A program made the position numbers and the translations under genes. A DNA stretch of 64,000 bases, taken from the NCBI RefSeq assembly GCF_025527015.1, contig NZ_JAODIM010000039.1:186001-250000 (forward strand), read 5' to 3'. Source of the stretch: Winslowiella arboricola (GTDB taxonomy: Bacteria; Pseudomonadota; Gammaproteobacteria; Enterobacterales; Enterobacteriaceae). Positions within the stretch are counted from its first letter, which is position 1; the number at the start of each line of letters is the position of its first letter. The notes beneath the pieces are model-generated. The model did not search any database, was not told the DNA's origin, and saw nothing but the letters and a program-made list of their open reading frames with translations. Shown here piece after piece: positions 1 to 7,910 of this stretch.

Positions 1-252
1 ATTTAGTTTATTATTGAATTTAGTGACAAGATCACTCCATTCTTTATAAGTAATATTTTTAATATAACAATCCCCAAGCCATTTAGGGTGGCAGCGTGAT
101 ATTAAACTATCTATAGCTGCATTTCTGATAAGATCACTTACATCTAATGTTAATACTTTTATCATTAATCTTTTAATATCGTCAGCTTGATCAATATAAG
201 AAGACTTAATTAATTCATTACATATATTATCGCTGATTTCTTCCAGATTCAT
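1..252 (-). CDS. Hypothetical protein, C-terminus off the window edge
   Basis: An open frame starts at an ATG (252-250) and runs without a stop off the left edge, giving 84 visible residues beginning MNLEEISDNICNEL. It has no signal peptide or membrane segment and is rich in Ile, Asp and Lys. I do not recognise a family. It is the leftmost of a run of small, AT-rich, same-strand genes that sit downstream of displaced Rhs tips, so an immunity role is an inference from context only. Confidence 0.5.
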   Translation of the reverse strand, partial: MNLEEISDNICNELIKSSYIDQADDIKRLMIKVLTLDVSDLIRNAAIDSLISRCHPKWLGDCYIKNITYKEWSDLVTKFNNKLN

Positions 253-378
253 AACCCTTCATCCACTATTGTAATCTAATGATATAAATTTATCATTCAC
301 TGCCAATTAAAATGCATTACCGTTATGTAGCATCATTGCCCCTTCGCGCATCCGTAGGTTTTGGACAGACTACGATAT

Positions 379-660
379 CTAAAGTGCGGTGCCACCATTA
401 AAACATTCGTTATCTGTTACAGTATCAAGATAAACCGTTGACCAGTGACACTGGCATGCATAAACACCCGACTTAATATTCTGTATGTTGCTAATATTAA
501 TTACAGGTAATTTATCAGGTAAAGGTGATTTCATCTTAATAAATACTTCATTAAAATGATAATCTCTCATGCCTTTATCGATAACTCGGAAACCATTTTT
601 TTTGAGCAAAGAGACCAAAGCGTCTATAGGCGGACATACAACTTTTCCAGAAATTTTCAT
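379..660 (-). CDS. Small hypothetical protein, candidate orphan immunity gene
   Basis: 93 residues starting MKISGKVVCPPIDAL. No signal peptide, membrane span or recognised domain; two Cys near the C-terminus (YACQC) are the only notable residues. It is AT-rich compared with the T6SS genes and lies in a same-strand series of small genes without a visible adjacent toxin. Such isolated immunity-like genes are usual beside Rhs loci, where they survive after their toxin tip is lost; that is inference here. Confidence 0.45.
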   Translation of the reverse strand: MKISGKVVCPPIDALVSLLKKNGFRVIDKGMRDYHFNEVFIKMKSPLPDKLPVINISNIQNIKSGVYACQCHWSTVYLDTVTDNECFNGGTAL

Positions 661-732
661 TTTATGCTAGTCTAAGTAAGCGGTTAAAAGAAAAAAACAA
701 GAGTCATGGGGATCGGCCACGAATTTATCTAA

Positions 733-1026
733 TTATATTTCTCTATATGCTTCTTCTGCATCTATAATAATACCCCCTAGCTCTATGTCATAAGGCCACT
801 GATCAACTATAATCTTTGTGATACCTAAAATCCTTTCATTTTTTGGAGGAATATTACCTGATTTTATCACTTTCAATACGATAGAAAAAGTCTCTTTGAA
901 TTTAGATAATTGCGATACAGAACTTACAGATAAAACTTTTATATCCTTTATCAGAATTACTTCCTCAAGCTTATCTATCGCGTTTTGTATCTTTGCAACT
1001 GCCTTGAGTATGGTTTTCATTTTCAT
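733..1026 (-). CDS. Small hypothetical protein, candidate orphan immunity gene
   Basis: 97 residues, start MKMKTILKAVAKIQ. The N-terminal third looks helical and amphipathic, followed by a beta-rich part and an acidic C-terminus. No signal sequence. A shorter open frame on the other strand overlaps it; the minus-strand frame is preferred because it matches the strand and composition of its neighbours. Not recognised; immunity function is inferred from position in the Rhs tip graveyard. Confidence 0.45.
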   Translation of the reverse strand: MKMKTILKAVAKIQNAIDKLEEVILIKDIKVLSVSSVSQLSKFKETFSIVLKVIKSGNIPPKNERILGITKIIVDQWPYDIELGGIIIDAEEAYREI

Positions 1027-1190
1027 ATGCGCAATAATTATTTTATATTATTAGATAATCTTTAATCCTGTCGGAGTGACAGTGCCCGATTTAGCATTAA
1101 ATAACAACACATTTTTACATCTATTTAGCGCTAATGTGATCCTAAAGGTGTTGTATGGATGTCCAGAGCTTGGAGCAAGAGACGTTATTT

Positions 1191-1511
1191 TTAGATTTTG
1201 ATAACAATATCCCATATGTGATTTTTTATAGAATCTAAAAGCTCGTTAAGACGAACTCTCTCATTGAAATCATCATGCCAAATGTAATAATCTGAAAAAG
1301 AACCATTTACCCTATCCATTGCCTTCCATGTATTACAAGCATCCAGATAGAAAGCATATGGTTCATTACATTTTTCACTAAAAGACCATTCAAGCTTTTC
1401 TATAACAAGCTCAACACCTCTTACCCAGTTGTTTTCATTATATTTTATGAGGATTAATTTTAATCTTTCAAATTCATGCAATAATTTTTTAGCTGTTACA
1501 TTGTTATACAT
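1191..1511 (-). CDS. Immunity-like small protein (resembles DUF6966)
   Basis: 106 residues with a C-terminal segment 'GSFSDYYIWHDDFNERVRLN' that resembles the '[17 protein letters not shown]' segment of the immunity-like protein at 4387-4668. Both have a helical N-terminus, then G-x-x-(S/T)-(F/L)-x-D, then a C-terminal helix, a layout I associate with the DUF6966 family. No signal peptide, so it would act in the cytoplasm. No toxin tip is directly upstream, so it is probably an orphan. Family assignment is tentative. Confidence 0.5.
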   Translation of the reverse strand: MYNNVTAKKLLHEFERLKLILIKYNENNWVRGVELVIEKLEWSFSEKCNEPYAFYLDACNTWKAMDRVNGSFSDYYIWHDDFNERVRLNELLDSIKNHIWDIVIKI

Positions 1512-1805
1512 AACATCACCTTAATGACCAACTATCCGAGACATTCACACCACTTAATCACCAGGCTTACAAAAAAATGTTTGAAGTACGTTCTGGCTAC
1601 CAAGATAAGGTTTTCCCTGGTAACCTACCGGTTCTGCATAAATCGTTTAGAGTGGCGATAACTGAACTAAAATATATTATGAGATGGAGGCGGCAACACG
1701 ATGATACCAGCGCATCTGTTTAGTAAGGCGAGAAACTGGGCATGCGGCGACGGTCAGGGGGATTGTTTTGTCTGCTCCCGAGAATTTTAAGATAAATATA
1801 AAAAT
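1512..1805. other. Intergenic stretch without a convincing gene
   Basis: About 300 bases between the DUF6966-like gene and the first module terminator. Open frames here are short and lack ribosome-binding sites. It may be a worn remnant of the xre/symE side of an older module, because in the other modules this side of the terminator holds symE, but I could not align it by eye. Confidence 0.4.
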
Positions 1806-1833
1806 CCGGAAGGATCCTGGGGATCGCTTCCGG
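1806..1833 (-). terminator. Module terminator hairpin, copy 1
   Basis: Arms ccggaag/cttccgg enclose a nested atcc/ggat, and a T-run follows on the minus strand. It lies 26 bases beyond the stop of the SUKH gene (1859). The same hairpin recurs at 4341, 8803 and, in weaker form, at 5347 and 9846, each just past an immunity gene. Confidence 0.75.
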
Positions 1834-1858
1834 CTTTATAGACATAGTTTAAAAATAT

Positions 1859-2221
1859 CTATGCTCGTAATTCATATAGATCTTTTGCTTCTTCGTCCAT
1901 ATCCAGACTACCAAGTGCACCAAGATCTAAGCTGTAAATTTTATCACTGTTATCTTTTGAGCAGATAAAGTAACCAAGGTCACCATCCTGCCCTATTAGA
2001 AAATAATCAGGCTCAACTTCTTGTATTGTATACGTTTTATTTCTCTCTACTATGTCCTTGTAATTAAATATGTATACAGGATCGCCATTTTTATTTTCTA
2101 TTTCATAAGACTCTGCATCTTGCACTTCTTCAGATAAAAACTTCTTGTATGCACCAGGTAAATTTATACCAAGACTTTTCTCTATACCTTCTAACTCTTT
2201 TACTATTTCATCTTTAGACAC
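1859..2221 (-). CDS. SUKH (SMI1/KNR4) family immunity protein
   Basis: 120 residues. The N-terminal helix 'IEKSLGINLPGAYKKFL' and the mid segment 'FLIGQDGDLGYFI' are the hallmarks of the SMI1/KNR4 (SUKH) fold, a very common immunity family for bacterial polymorphic toxins. It begins with a GTG codon (2221-2219) 33 bases past the end of the SHH-type Rhs tip at 2255-2752, so it is most likely the antidote to that nuclease, acting in the cytoplasm. A terminator follows. The family is clear; the pairing is inference from order. Confidence 0.8.
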   Translation of the reverse strand: MSKDEIVKELEGIEKSLGINLPGAYKKFLSEEVQDAESYEIENKNGDPVYIFNYKDIVERNKTYTIQEVEPDYFLIGQDGDLGYFICSKDNSDKIYSLDLGALGSLDMDEEAKDLYELRA

Positions 2222-2254
2222 AAGCAGTTACCTCTTTACTTTTGTGATGGTCAA

Positions 2255-2752
2255 TTAAATATCAAAGAACGGGTTACCTATATTGCTTTCTCTGATTCCA
2301 TCAAAATATTTATATGCATCACTAACGGATTTCTGAGCCTGTCCTTTAGGGACGCCTGCATCAAGCATTTCTTTATAACTAACATTAAATTCTTGCTTCA
2401 GAGTGTTATCCCATCCACCAGGTGAAGCGCGTCGTGCTCGTTGAGCAGCACTAATTCCTGCATGAGGACTACCGGAAGCTGATTTCAATAATGTAGCCGG
2501 GGCAGAGTTTCTTTGATATCCGTCGATTCGTTTCTTGGCCCATGCATCCTGAATAGGATGGTGACTTTGAACAAAACCATCAGCTTTACTATTTGTGTGC
2601 CCTGGGGCGCGATTTACTCCGGGGGATAAATTTCCATGTGGATCTACGTCACCAGCTTTATAGCCCTTTGGAGCATTACATCTACTCAACCCTAACGGAT
2701 CGATCCAGTTCAGCGGGTTAGAAGCATAAGCATACTGGTTCAGTCCCCCCAT
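2255..2752 (-). CDS. Orphan Rhs C-terminal tip with SHH-type nuclease domain
   Basis: 165 residues. The first ~22 are the end of an Rhs core ([15 protein letters not shown], the usual DPxGL cleavage junction). After it comes a toxin domain with '[19 protein letters not shown]', the Ser-His-His signature of the Tox-SHH branch of HNH/EndoVII-like nucleases. The upstream core is gone, replaced by a degraded ~200-base junction, so this is a displaced tip, not a working Rhs. An ATG lies within the DPIGLMGG codons with an AGGG upstream, so expression is possible. A SUKH immunity gene follows 33 bases on. Family call is moderately sure; nuclease activity is inferred. Confidence 0.7.
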   Translation of the reverse strand: MGGLNQYAYASNPLNWIDPLGLSRCNAPKGYKAGDVDPHGNLSPGVNRAPGHTNSKADGFVQSHHPIQDAWAKKRIDGYQRNSAPATLLKSASGSPHAGISAAQRARRASPGGWDNTLKQEFNVSYKEMLDAGVPKGQAQKSVSDAYKYFDGIRESNIGNPFFDI

Positions 2753-2960
2753 TAACCCTATCGGGTCATCGGGATGATTGCGGTGCTATCGTACTTTTTA
2801 GTGCTATAACCGGCTGATATGGATGATTTATTAGACACAATTTTTTTTATTTTCATTAGCCAATTAACCCTAAAATCCCGACGTGCATTTTTGCATCGAT
2901 CTCCCTCGATTCAGCCAGTGCCGAGCAGGATTACATTAGATTATCCTATCCTGACCGTAG
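2753..2960 (-). repeat. Degenerate Rhs junction repeat, copy 1
   Basis: Sequence just upstream of the tip that is shared, with decay, at 3794-3985 and 5154-5335. Shared landmarks are 'tatcgtactttttag' (about 2787) and 'aatcccgacgtgcatttttg' (about 2873). Reading frames contain stops. It appears to be the worn end of a lost Rhs core plus flanking sequence. Confidence 0.55.
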
Positions 2961-3008
2961 GAGATAATAACCAAGTATAAATAGGATCTGTTATATATAG
3001 ATAAGAAC

Positions 3009-3224
3009 TCATACCCGAGGAATATTAACCCCATCCCTCATCTGGCTGGAAATAATGACCTCAGAAGCATCTTCTGGACTATTTTGAGCCTTAAAAGCTT
3101 CTTCCTTTGTAATTTTTGATTCTATTTCCTTACTCACCAACCCTCCATCATCATATTTTATAAAAAACTCGCCATTTTTTTCTACAATATCAATTCCGTA
3201 ACCACTAAATATTACTTTAATCAT
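3009..3224 (-). CDS. Small putative immunity protein for Rhs tip 2
   Basis: 71 residues from an ATG at 3224 that has AAGGA eight bases upstream; an upstream in-frame TTG (3230) is less likely. The protein (MIKVIFSGYGIDIVEK...) is beta-rich and acidic in its second half, with no signal peptide. It begins 18 bases after the stop of the Rhs tip at 3242-3793, the position of an immunity gene. I do not recognise the family; the role is inferred from order. Confidence 0.6.
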   Translation of the reverse strand: MIKVIFSGYGIDIVEKNGEFFIKYDDGGLVSKEIESKITKEEAFKAQNSPEDASEVIISSQMRDGVNIPRV

Positions 3225-3241
3225 AATCAATCCTTATAATT

Positions 3242-3793
3242 TCACTTTTTTAAAATGTTGGTAATACTAGCATCACCAACAGGTGTTTGATTGATTACTG
3301 CTTCTGGAATTCCTCCTGAGGTTTTCCCTCCAGGCAGCCAAAACTCATTGGCACCGGGTTCCCTTCCTGTCGGCATTCTCAATCCTTGGGGATTAGAAAT
3401 ATCGATTCTAACTGGAGAATCACCTAGTTCTCCTGGAGTCAACCCTAAGAGTTTTTCCAGTTTAGGAATATTTCCACCTGATTTCGTAATCAAATCATCG
3501 GCTACTGTTCTCGGCATAACAAAATGACCAGCGGGTGGACCTATCTCCGGACGATTAACACCCCATGTAATTTTTGATACTCCGCCATCAAACATAGCTA
3601 AATGTTGCTCAACATGTGATGGATCTAAGTAACTTTTAGGATCAGGGAAATCTAGCTTGCTTTTACCGTGGGTTGCTTTATAAGCTTGGGCGGCTCTCCC
3701 TCTATTTGAGAACACCCCACGAGTTTTCGATTGGAACTCATTCCAGGTGCTCATCACGCTGCAACGCAATCCCAGCGGATCGATCCAGCTCAA
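3242..3793 (-). CDS. Orphan Rhs tip with unrecognised toxin domain
   Basis: 183 residues starting inside the core end 'SWIDPLGLRC', followed by ~170 residues of cargo. Notable segments are 'SYLDPSHVEQHLAMFDGG', 'GPPAGHFVMPRTVADDL' and 'GANEFWLPGGKTSGGIPEAV'. It has no Cys-pair deaminase signature, no HNH motif and no membrane span. The core end just upstream is frameshifted: 'DPIG' near 3840 is not in frame with the tip. It is therefore a displaced, truncated tip. The toxin activity is unknown to me; conserved His and Gly-rich segments hint at an enzyme. Its likely antidote is the 71-residue protein downstream. Confidence 0.6.
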   Translation of the reverse strand: MSWIDPLGLRCSVMSTWNEFQSKTRGVFSNRGRAAQAYKATHGKSKLDFPDPKSYLDPSHVEQHLAMFDGGVSKITWGVNRPEIGPPAGHFVMPRTVADDLITKSGGNIPKLEKLLGLTPGELGDSPVRIDISNPQGLRMPTGREPGANEFWLPGGKTSGGIPEAVINQTPVGDASITNILKK

Positions 3794-3985
3794 TCCATTC
3801 GGCGCATACTGATAAAGATTAATCCCACCAGAAAGGAAATAGGGTCATCGGGACGATTCCGGTGCCATCGTACTTTTTAGCAGCCTTAACTCACTGACAG
3901 CACTGGCTTTTAAGAGGCGGCTTTTGCCATATTTAACAGCCAGTTAACACCAGAATCCCGACATGCACTTTTGACGCGCGCACGC
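3794..3985 (-). repeat. Degenerate Rhs junction repeat, copy 2
   Basis: Shares 'ccggtgccatcgtactttt' (about 3859-3877) and 'aatcccgacatgcacttttg' (about 3954) with the other two junction copies. It then joins, through 'cacgctaccgctccgcc', a segment also present at 7390. The Rhs frame is broken by a frameshift near 3835. Confidence 0.55.
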
Positions 3986-3997
3986 TACCGCTCCGCC

Positions 3998-4321
3998 ATG
4001 GCCTTCCCTGCCTGCGTCACCATTAAAAACGATTGTAAGTCAGGGGAAGGGATTTCCAAAACGGTACGCCGCTGTATTGTGGGATATCGCCCAAAGGGCG
4101 GCGACCGCAGCACGCCGCAGGTTAACATAGCGGGTAAGTGGCTGAGAGAGGCGGGGTTTGATGTTGGGACTGGCGTCAGCCTGAAGGTGATGGATCGCTG
4201 CCTGGTGCTGATCCCCGACGATCCGGAAGTGAAGCCACTGAGGGAGCTGGAGCAGCAGCTGAAGGCACAGCGAAGCGAACTGGATCATGCCCTTCAGCGG
4301 ATAGGAGCGGTGCTGGCCTGA
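3998..4321 (+). CDS. symE: SymE-family toxin, copy 2 with replaced 5' end
   Basis: From the codons for 'NDCKSG' onward this protein is nearly identical to the SymE at 8486-8788: RRCIVGYRPKGGDRSTP, WLREAGFDVGTGV, and the 'RCLVLIPDD' strand of the AbrB-like SymE fold. Upstream of that point the sequences differ: the intact copy has caggagttgatc-ATG, whereas here the gene runs into a junction repeat. The nearest in-frame ATG (3998) has no Shine-Dalgarno sequence, so the copy may be silent. It ends 19 bases before a shared terminator, convergent with the module-3 immunity gene. SymE proteins are SOS-regulated toxins in E. coli; here I see no LexA box. Confidence 0.65.
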   Translation: MAFPACVTIKNDCKSGEGISKTVRRCIVGYRPKGGDRSTPQVNIAGKWLREAGFDVGTGVSLKVMDRCLVLIPDDPEVKPLRELEQQLKAQRSELDHALQRIGAVLA

Positions 4322-4340
4322 CGGGCGGATGAAAGTAAAA

Positions 4341-4374
4341 AAGCCGGAAGGATCCTAAAGATCACTTCCGGCTT
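4341..4374. terminator. Module terminator hairpin, copy 2 (bidirectional)
   Basis: Ten-base perfect arms aagccggaag/cttccggctt with an inner gatc/gatc. A-rich sequence on the left serves minus-strand transcripts from the immunity gene (stop 4387). The plus-strand symE copy ends at 4321. Confidence 0.8.
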
Positions 4375-4386
4375 AATTAAATATCT

Positions 4387-4668
4387 CTACGATATATATT
4401 TATATGAAGAGCACGCGCTATAAAGCTTCCTTCGAAGCTCTTCTAGTTTATTATTCTCTTCAATAAGAGGCCTTCCATTTTTACTGAACACTATATCATT
4501 TAGCGTTCCCATCCCACCAAATAACCTTTTTACATCATCGATAAACTGATCAGGGTCTGTATCAGCTCTTGAATAAAGATTATCTAAGGTTTTTACTAAG
4601 TTATACTCACCGTTGTCACGTAATAATTCAGCAATAGATTTCAAATACTTTTTTTGTTCACTAATCAT
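4387..4668 (-). CDS. DUF6966-like immunity protein for Rhs tip 3
   Basis: 93 residues from the ATG at 4668, which overlaps the TGA of the upstream toxin tip (ATGA), a strong sign of translational coupling; a longer frame to 4713 would overlap the toxin by 49 bases and is less likely. The segment '[19 protein letters not shown]' and the closing helix '[13 protein letters not shown]' fit DUF6966-like small proteins. Cytoplasmic, no signal. A terminator follows. The partner is inferred to be the tip at 4665-5153. Confidence 0.7.
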   Translation of the reverse strand: MISEQKKYLKSIAELLRDNGEYNLVKTLDNLYSRADTDPDQFIDDVKRLFGGMGTLNDIVFSKNGRPLIEENNKLEELRRKLYSACSSYKYIS

Positions 4669-5153
4669 AGTAATGGCCACTGACCTATAACTTGAATACC
4701 AGGAATTTTCCAAGCCTCATATATAAAGATCTGCTGCGTTCCTCCCATATAAAAATCACCCTGGGAGCCAACTTCACCAACATAGACTTTAGTACCGGCT
4801 GGAACTCTTATTTTGAATACAGTATCTAAAGCCGATTCCCCACCGTCAGGCCATTTTGGCAGCACGGCTTTATCAACCCTAGTTTGAATAATACTCTGAG
4901 GTTTGTCCACGCTAAAGAATTGACCATACTCCCTGGTTGAGATACCTGCTCGATAAAGATCCGTATCTTTTGCCAATATTATTTCTTGATACCTACCGCC
5001 AGCAAATGTACCTGCATGGTCATCGCTTAATGGCCCTGGCTTAACTGCTGAATACTTACCTTTCTTTTGACCAAGAGAACATTTACTCAGCCCTAACGGA
5101 TCCACCCAGTTTAATGGATTCGGCGCATAACTGTAGAGGTTTGTTCCCCCCAT
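4665..5153 (-). CDS. Orphan Rhs tip, possible ADP-ribosyltransferase-like toxin
   Basis: 162 residues. The core end '[18 protein letters not shown]' is followed by cargo with '[19 protein letters not shown]', '[17 protein letters not shown]' and '[10 protein letters not shown]'. The order Arg (LYRAG), then FFS, then GG-x-Q-Q-(I/V) recalls the R-S-E layout of ADP-ribosyltransferase toxins, but I cannot confirm it without a profile search. The Rhs core upstream is missing and replaced by a junction repeat. The toxin stop overlaps the start of the DUF6966-like gene, which should be its antidote. Confidence 0.6.
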   Translation of the reverse strand: MGGTNLYSYAPNPLNWVDPLGLSKCSLGQKKGKYSAVKPGPLSDDHAGTFAGGRYQEIILAKDTDLYRAGISTREYGQFFSVDKPQSIIQTRVDKAVLPKWPDGGESALDTVFKIRVPAGTKVYVGEVGSQGDFYMGGTQQIFIYEAWKIPGIQVIGQWPLL

Positions 5154-5335
5154 TAACCCTATCGGATCATCGGAACGATTCCGGTGCCATCGTACTTTTT
5201 AACGGCCTTAACTTACTGATACAGCTGGCTTTTAACAGGCGACTTTTGGCAGTTTTTACATTGCGTTAACACGAAGATCCCGATGCGTACTTTTGCCCCG
5301 TGCGCTACCGCAGTCTGATCCTGATTACGGGCGGC
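5154..5335 (-). repeat. Degenerate Rhs junction repeat, copy 3
   Basis: Shares 'ccggtgccatcgtacttttt' (about 5181-5200) and 'aagatcccgatgcgtacttttg' in shortened form (about 5275) with the copies at 2753 and 3794. In one frame it still reads as [14 protein letters not shown] into the tip, the remains of the core's final repeat. Confidence 0.55.
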
Positions 5336-5346
5336 CAAAAAATTAA

Positions 5347-5372
5347 AAGTCGGAAGGATTATTTCCAACTTA
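5347..5372 (-). terminator. Module terminator hairpin, copy 3 (decayed)
   Basis: Imperfect version (aagtcggaa...ttccaactt) of the hairpin found at 1806, 4341 and 8803. It is some 100 bases beyond the next immunity gene's stop (5470), with AT-rich sequence between, and probably works poorly. Confidence 0.5.
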
Positions 5373-5469
5373 TATTTAATTTAAATAACGCTGACCTAAA
5401 ATTGCTCTTAATAACTTTATTCATTCAAACTTTAATTGAATATTATTTATACCAATTAGAACATAGAAA

Positions 5470-5943
5470 TTAATATATTATCAACTTACCCAATGGCCAC
5501 GTTCCTTCCCAACCACATGGAATATGCCCATCCTCATATATCACTATCAAAGATTCAAAAAAAAGATTACCTTTTAAAAACCGTTTGTAGGCATCTTCCA
5601 TTAAAAAATTAACCAAATCCCATTTGATGTTTTCTAATATAATATTTTCACTTACACCTTTATCTTTGACTATAGGGATAACTTCAGCATCAATTATTTT
5701 CTTTGCTTCTCTAACAAGAACATTCCATTGCTGATAATCATTAGTGTGTTTTTTTGCAAGATAGCCAGTTATCTCATTACCAGCCTCAAGTGTGGCATCT
5801 TCCCAGTCAGCACTGGTTATTTCTTTAATAAAATCAGATTCATTAGCAACCTGTTTTATATTGTTCAACACTGATACTTTTCCAATGTTTATAAACCAAT
5901 TTATTTTTAATAAACGGTCTACTGCTGATCTTGAAATCTTCAT
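5470..5943 (-). CDS. Putative immunity protein for the SHH tip 4
   Basis: 157 residues, start ATG at 5943 overlapping the TGA of the Rhs fragment (ATGA), so the two are translationally coupled. No signal peptide or membrane span; largely helical up to 'YKRFLKGNLFFESLIV', then a conserved-looking end 'GHIPCGWEGTWPLGKL'. I do not know the family name. Coupling to a toxin tip makes immunity the most likely role. Confidence 0.65.
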   Translation of the reverse strand: MKISRSAVDRLLKINWFINIGKVSVLNNIKQVANESDFIKEITSADWEDATLEAGNEITGYLAKKHTNDYQQWNVLVREAKKIIDAEVIPIVKDKGVSENIILENIKWDLVNFLMEDAYKRFLKGNLFFESLIVIYEDGHIPCGWEGTWPLGKLIIY

Positions 5944-7385
5944 GGTTTCACCTGATTTATCCTGCCGGGAATTCTTGGAACATTTTCCCCACCGAGTGCT
6001 CCATACTCAAGGCGGTTTTGTATACTATATCTCACCGCCGCATTGACCTGAGCTGGTGACATTTCAGTAGCCTGCAGGGAATGTTTCAAAGCTTGCGTAT
6101 ATTGAAGGTTCGTTGGCATTTCTCTATAAAGCGCTCCACCTTTACGGTACTGATTCCAGAAGCTTTCCAGCGACTTATGCGCTTCGTAGTGTGGTGTCCC
6201 CGGTTCAGTAAAAGCATTCCCTTGTAGCTTTATAGCCGCTCCGCTATCCCGAGGGATTAGATCCCGATAAGCAGCATCCTGATTGAGATGGTGCGATTGT
6301 CCGGGGCGCGGATCATTTTTTAATCGTCCATGAGGGCCAAGTGCTGGCTCATCCCCACCTTTACATTTAAGGCCAAGTGGATCTACCCAGCTTAATGGGT
6401 TTGGAGCGTAGGCATATAAATTTATACCGCCAGCCAGCCCTATCGGATCCTGCTGAGTAAACCGTGCACAGTCCGGATCATAATACCGAAACAGATTGTA
6501 GTTAAGCCCGGTTTCCCTGTCCAGGTACTGCCCCTGCATCCGCAGGTTCTGCGCAAATCCGGGTCCCTGCAACGTCGTTTCGCGCAGCAGTTTGCCCCAG
6601 GCGCTGTTCTGTCCTTCCCAGCGCAGTTTACCTTCGGCATCGGTCAGCCGCTCCGGCATACCGTTGACCTGGCAGTGGAACCAGTAAATTTCCGGGTCCT
6701 GCACGCCGTCAATACGCGCCAGCGGTTCATAGCTGTTTGTATCGCTGTAAACGTATGTCAGCGGCACATCGCCGTGAATTTCCTGCAACAGACGGAAGCC
6801 TTCCCAGACAAAACGGGTGGTGACACTTTTGCCGGTCGGTTTTCCCTGTAATTGCTGGCTGACGGTTTTACTGATGCGGCGACCCAGCGGGTCGTAGGCA
6901 AAACTCACCAGGCTGCGCGCTTTATTGCGGTCGCGTGGCTCGCTCAGCACTTCCGTCAGACGATGCTCACCGTCATAACGGTAATGCCAGCGCATCTGGC
7001 CGTTGTCTTTTTCGACGGTGCGTCCATGCACATCATAGCGCCAGCGGATGCCATTAAGCTGCGTCACCCGGTTATGGCGAATGGCCTGACCGGCATTGCG
7101 CTCCAGTGGATTGCCCGCCGCATCCCAGCGCCACTGCTCCTGATTTGGCAGTGAGCCGTCCTGGCTCAGCAGGCGGCCGGCATCATCGTACTGCCAGCGG
7201 CTGTGGCTGAACGGATTGTCATCGCGCTCATCGCGAATAAGATTATTGCGGTAGTCGTAATCCAGCCGCGAAGACCAGCGGCGCGGCGCAGGACGCTGCG
7301 TGTTGCCGCTGAATACATCGCGGCGCTGCATACGTCCCAGCCGATCATACTCGCGGCGGGTGGTCAGCAGTCCCTGGGGGCGGCT
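5940..7385 (-). pseudogene. 5'-truncated rhs: core C-terminal third plus SHH nuclease tip
   Basis: An open frame with its first ATG at 7331 (MQRRDVF...) encodes 463 residues: ~330 of Rhs core with YD repeats, the junction 'NPLSWVDPLGL', then a toxin with 'GQSHHLNQDAAYRDLI', 'TPHYEAHKSLESFWNQY' and 'VPRIPGRINQ', a Tox-SHH nuclease type. The core stretch 6457-7385 is nearly identical to 10767-11695 of the intact rhs. Homology stops abruptly at 7385, and an in-frame TAG lies just upstream near 7400, so the N-terminal PAAR, membrane part and most of the shell are gone. The toxin end and coupled immunity gene look intact. It probably marks the tip that the intact rhs carried before its present one, or a donor for recombination. 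Confidence 0.8.
6457..7385 (-). repeat. Rhs core duplication, copy A (matches 10767-11695)
   Basis: About 929 bases aligned at a constant offset of 4310. By eye I count roughly five to eight mismatches, clustered at the tip-proximal end, including gtta/gtga near 6502 and ggttc/gattc near 6545. From about 6640 to 7370 it appears identical. It ends at 'cggctgacttcccg'. Confidence 0.9.
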
Positions 7386-7581
7386 GACTTCCCGGGCACG
7401 CTACCGCTCCGCCGTTACCTTTCCTGTCTGCGTCAGCCGCTGCTATTCCGGGTTTGTGGCCGTTATAATGGCGACCTGACGCAGCCTGCTGCGTGGAAGC
7501 CGGAGGGAACGGTCTGGTTCAGGTGCTGTAATCCCCGTTTCGGCTATCCGTGCCATAGGTGACGTCCTTAAAATATTCTAG

Positions 7582-7601
7582 ATAAAGCATTTGTGCTTTA
7601 T
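7582..7601. promoter_or_regulatory. Palindromic operator-like site 1
   Basis: A perfect palindrome with eight-base arms (ataaagca-tttg-tgctttat). It is 459 bases upstream of the xre start and repeats in weaker form at 7891. The form is typical of Xre-repressor operators; binding by the adjacent regulator is inference. Confidence 0.4.
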
Positions 7602-7890
7602 ATCGCTAACAAAATCGAAGTACGGTGAACCGGCCCCACATACACTGAAGGCACCGGGAACACGAACAGCCAGCTGAAGACTCAAAGCACAGGGAAAACG
7701 GACAGAAGAGGAAAGCGCCCCGCGCCATGTAGGGCGCGAGCCTGGCTGTTATGGATGCGTTTTTTGAGATTTTCCGATCTACCCGTGTCCCTGAGCCTCC
7801 ACTGAGTTAATAGTGAGCAAGTTCGTGCTCCCTACGTAGGCTCGACGTCACAGCCAAGGTAACTTACTGAGCCTGGGTTTTGTTATCAAT

Positions 7891-7910
7891 ATAAAGTATT
7901 TATGCTTGAT
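7891..7910. promoter_or_regulatory. Palindromic operator-like site 2
   Basis: ataaagta-ttta-tgcttgat, an imperfect copy of the palindrome at 7582. It lies 130 bases before the chosen xre start, where autoregulation would be expected. Confidence 0.4.
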
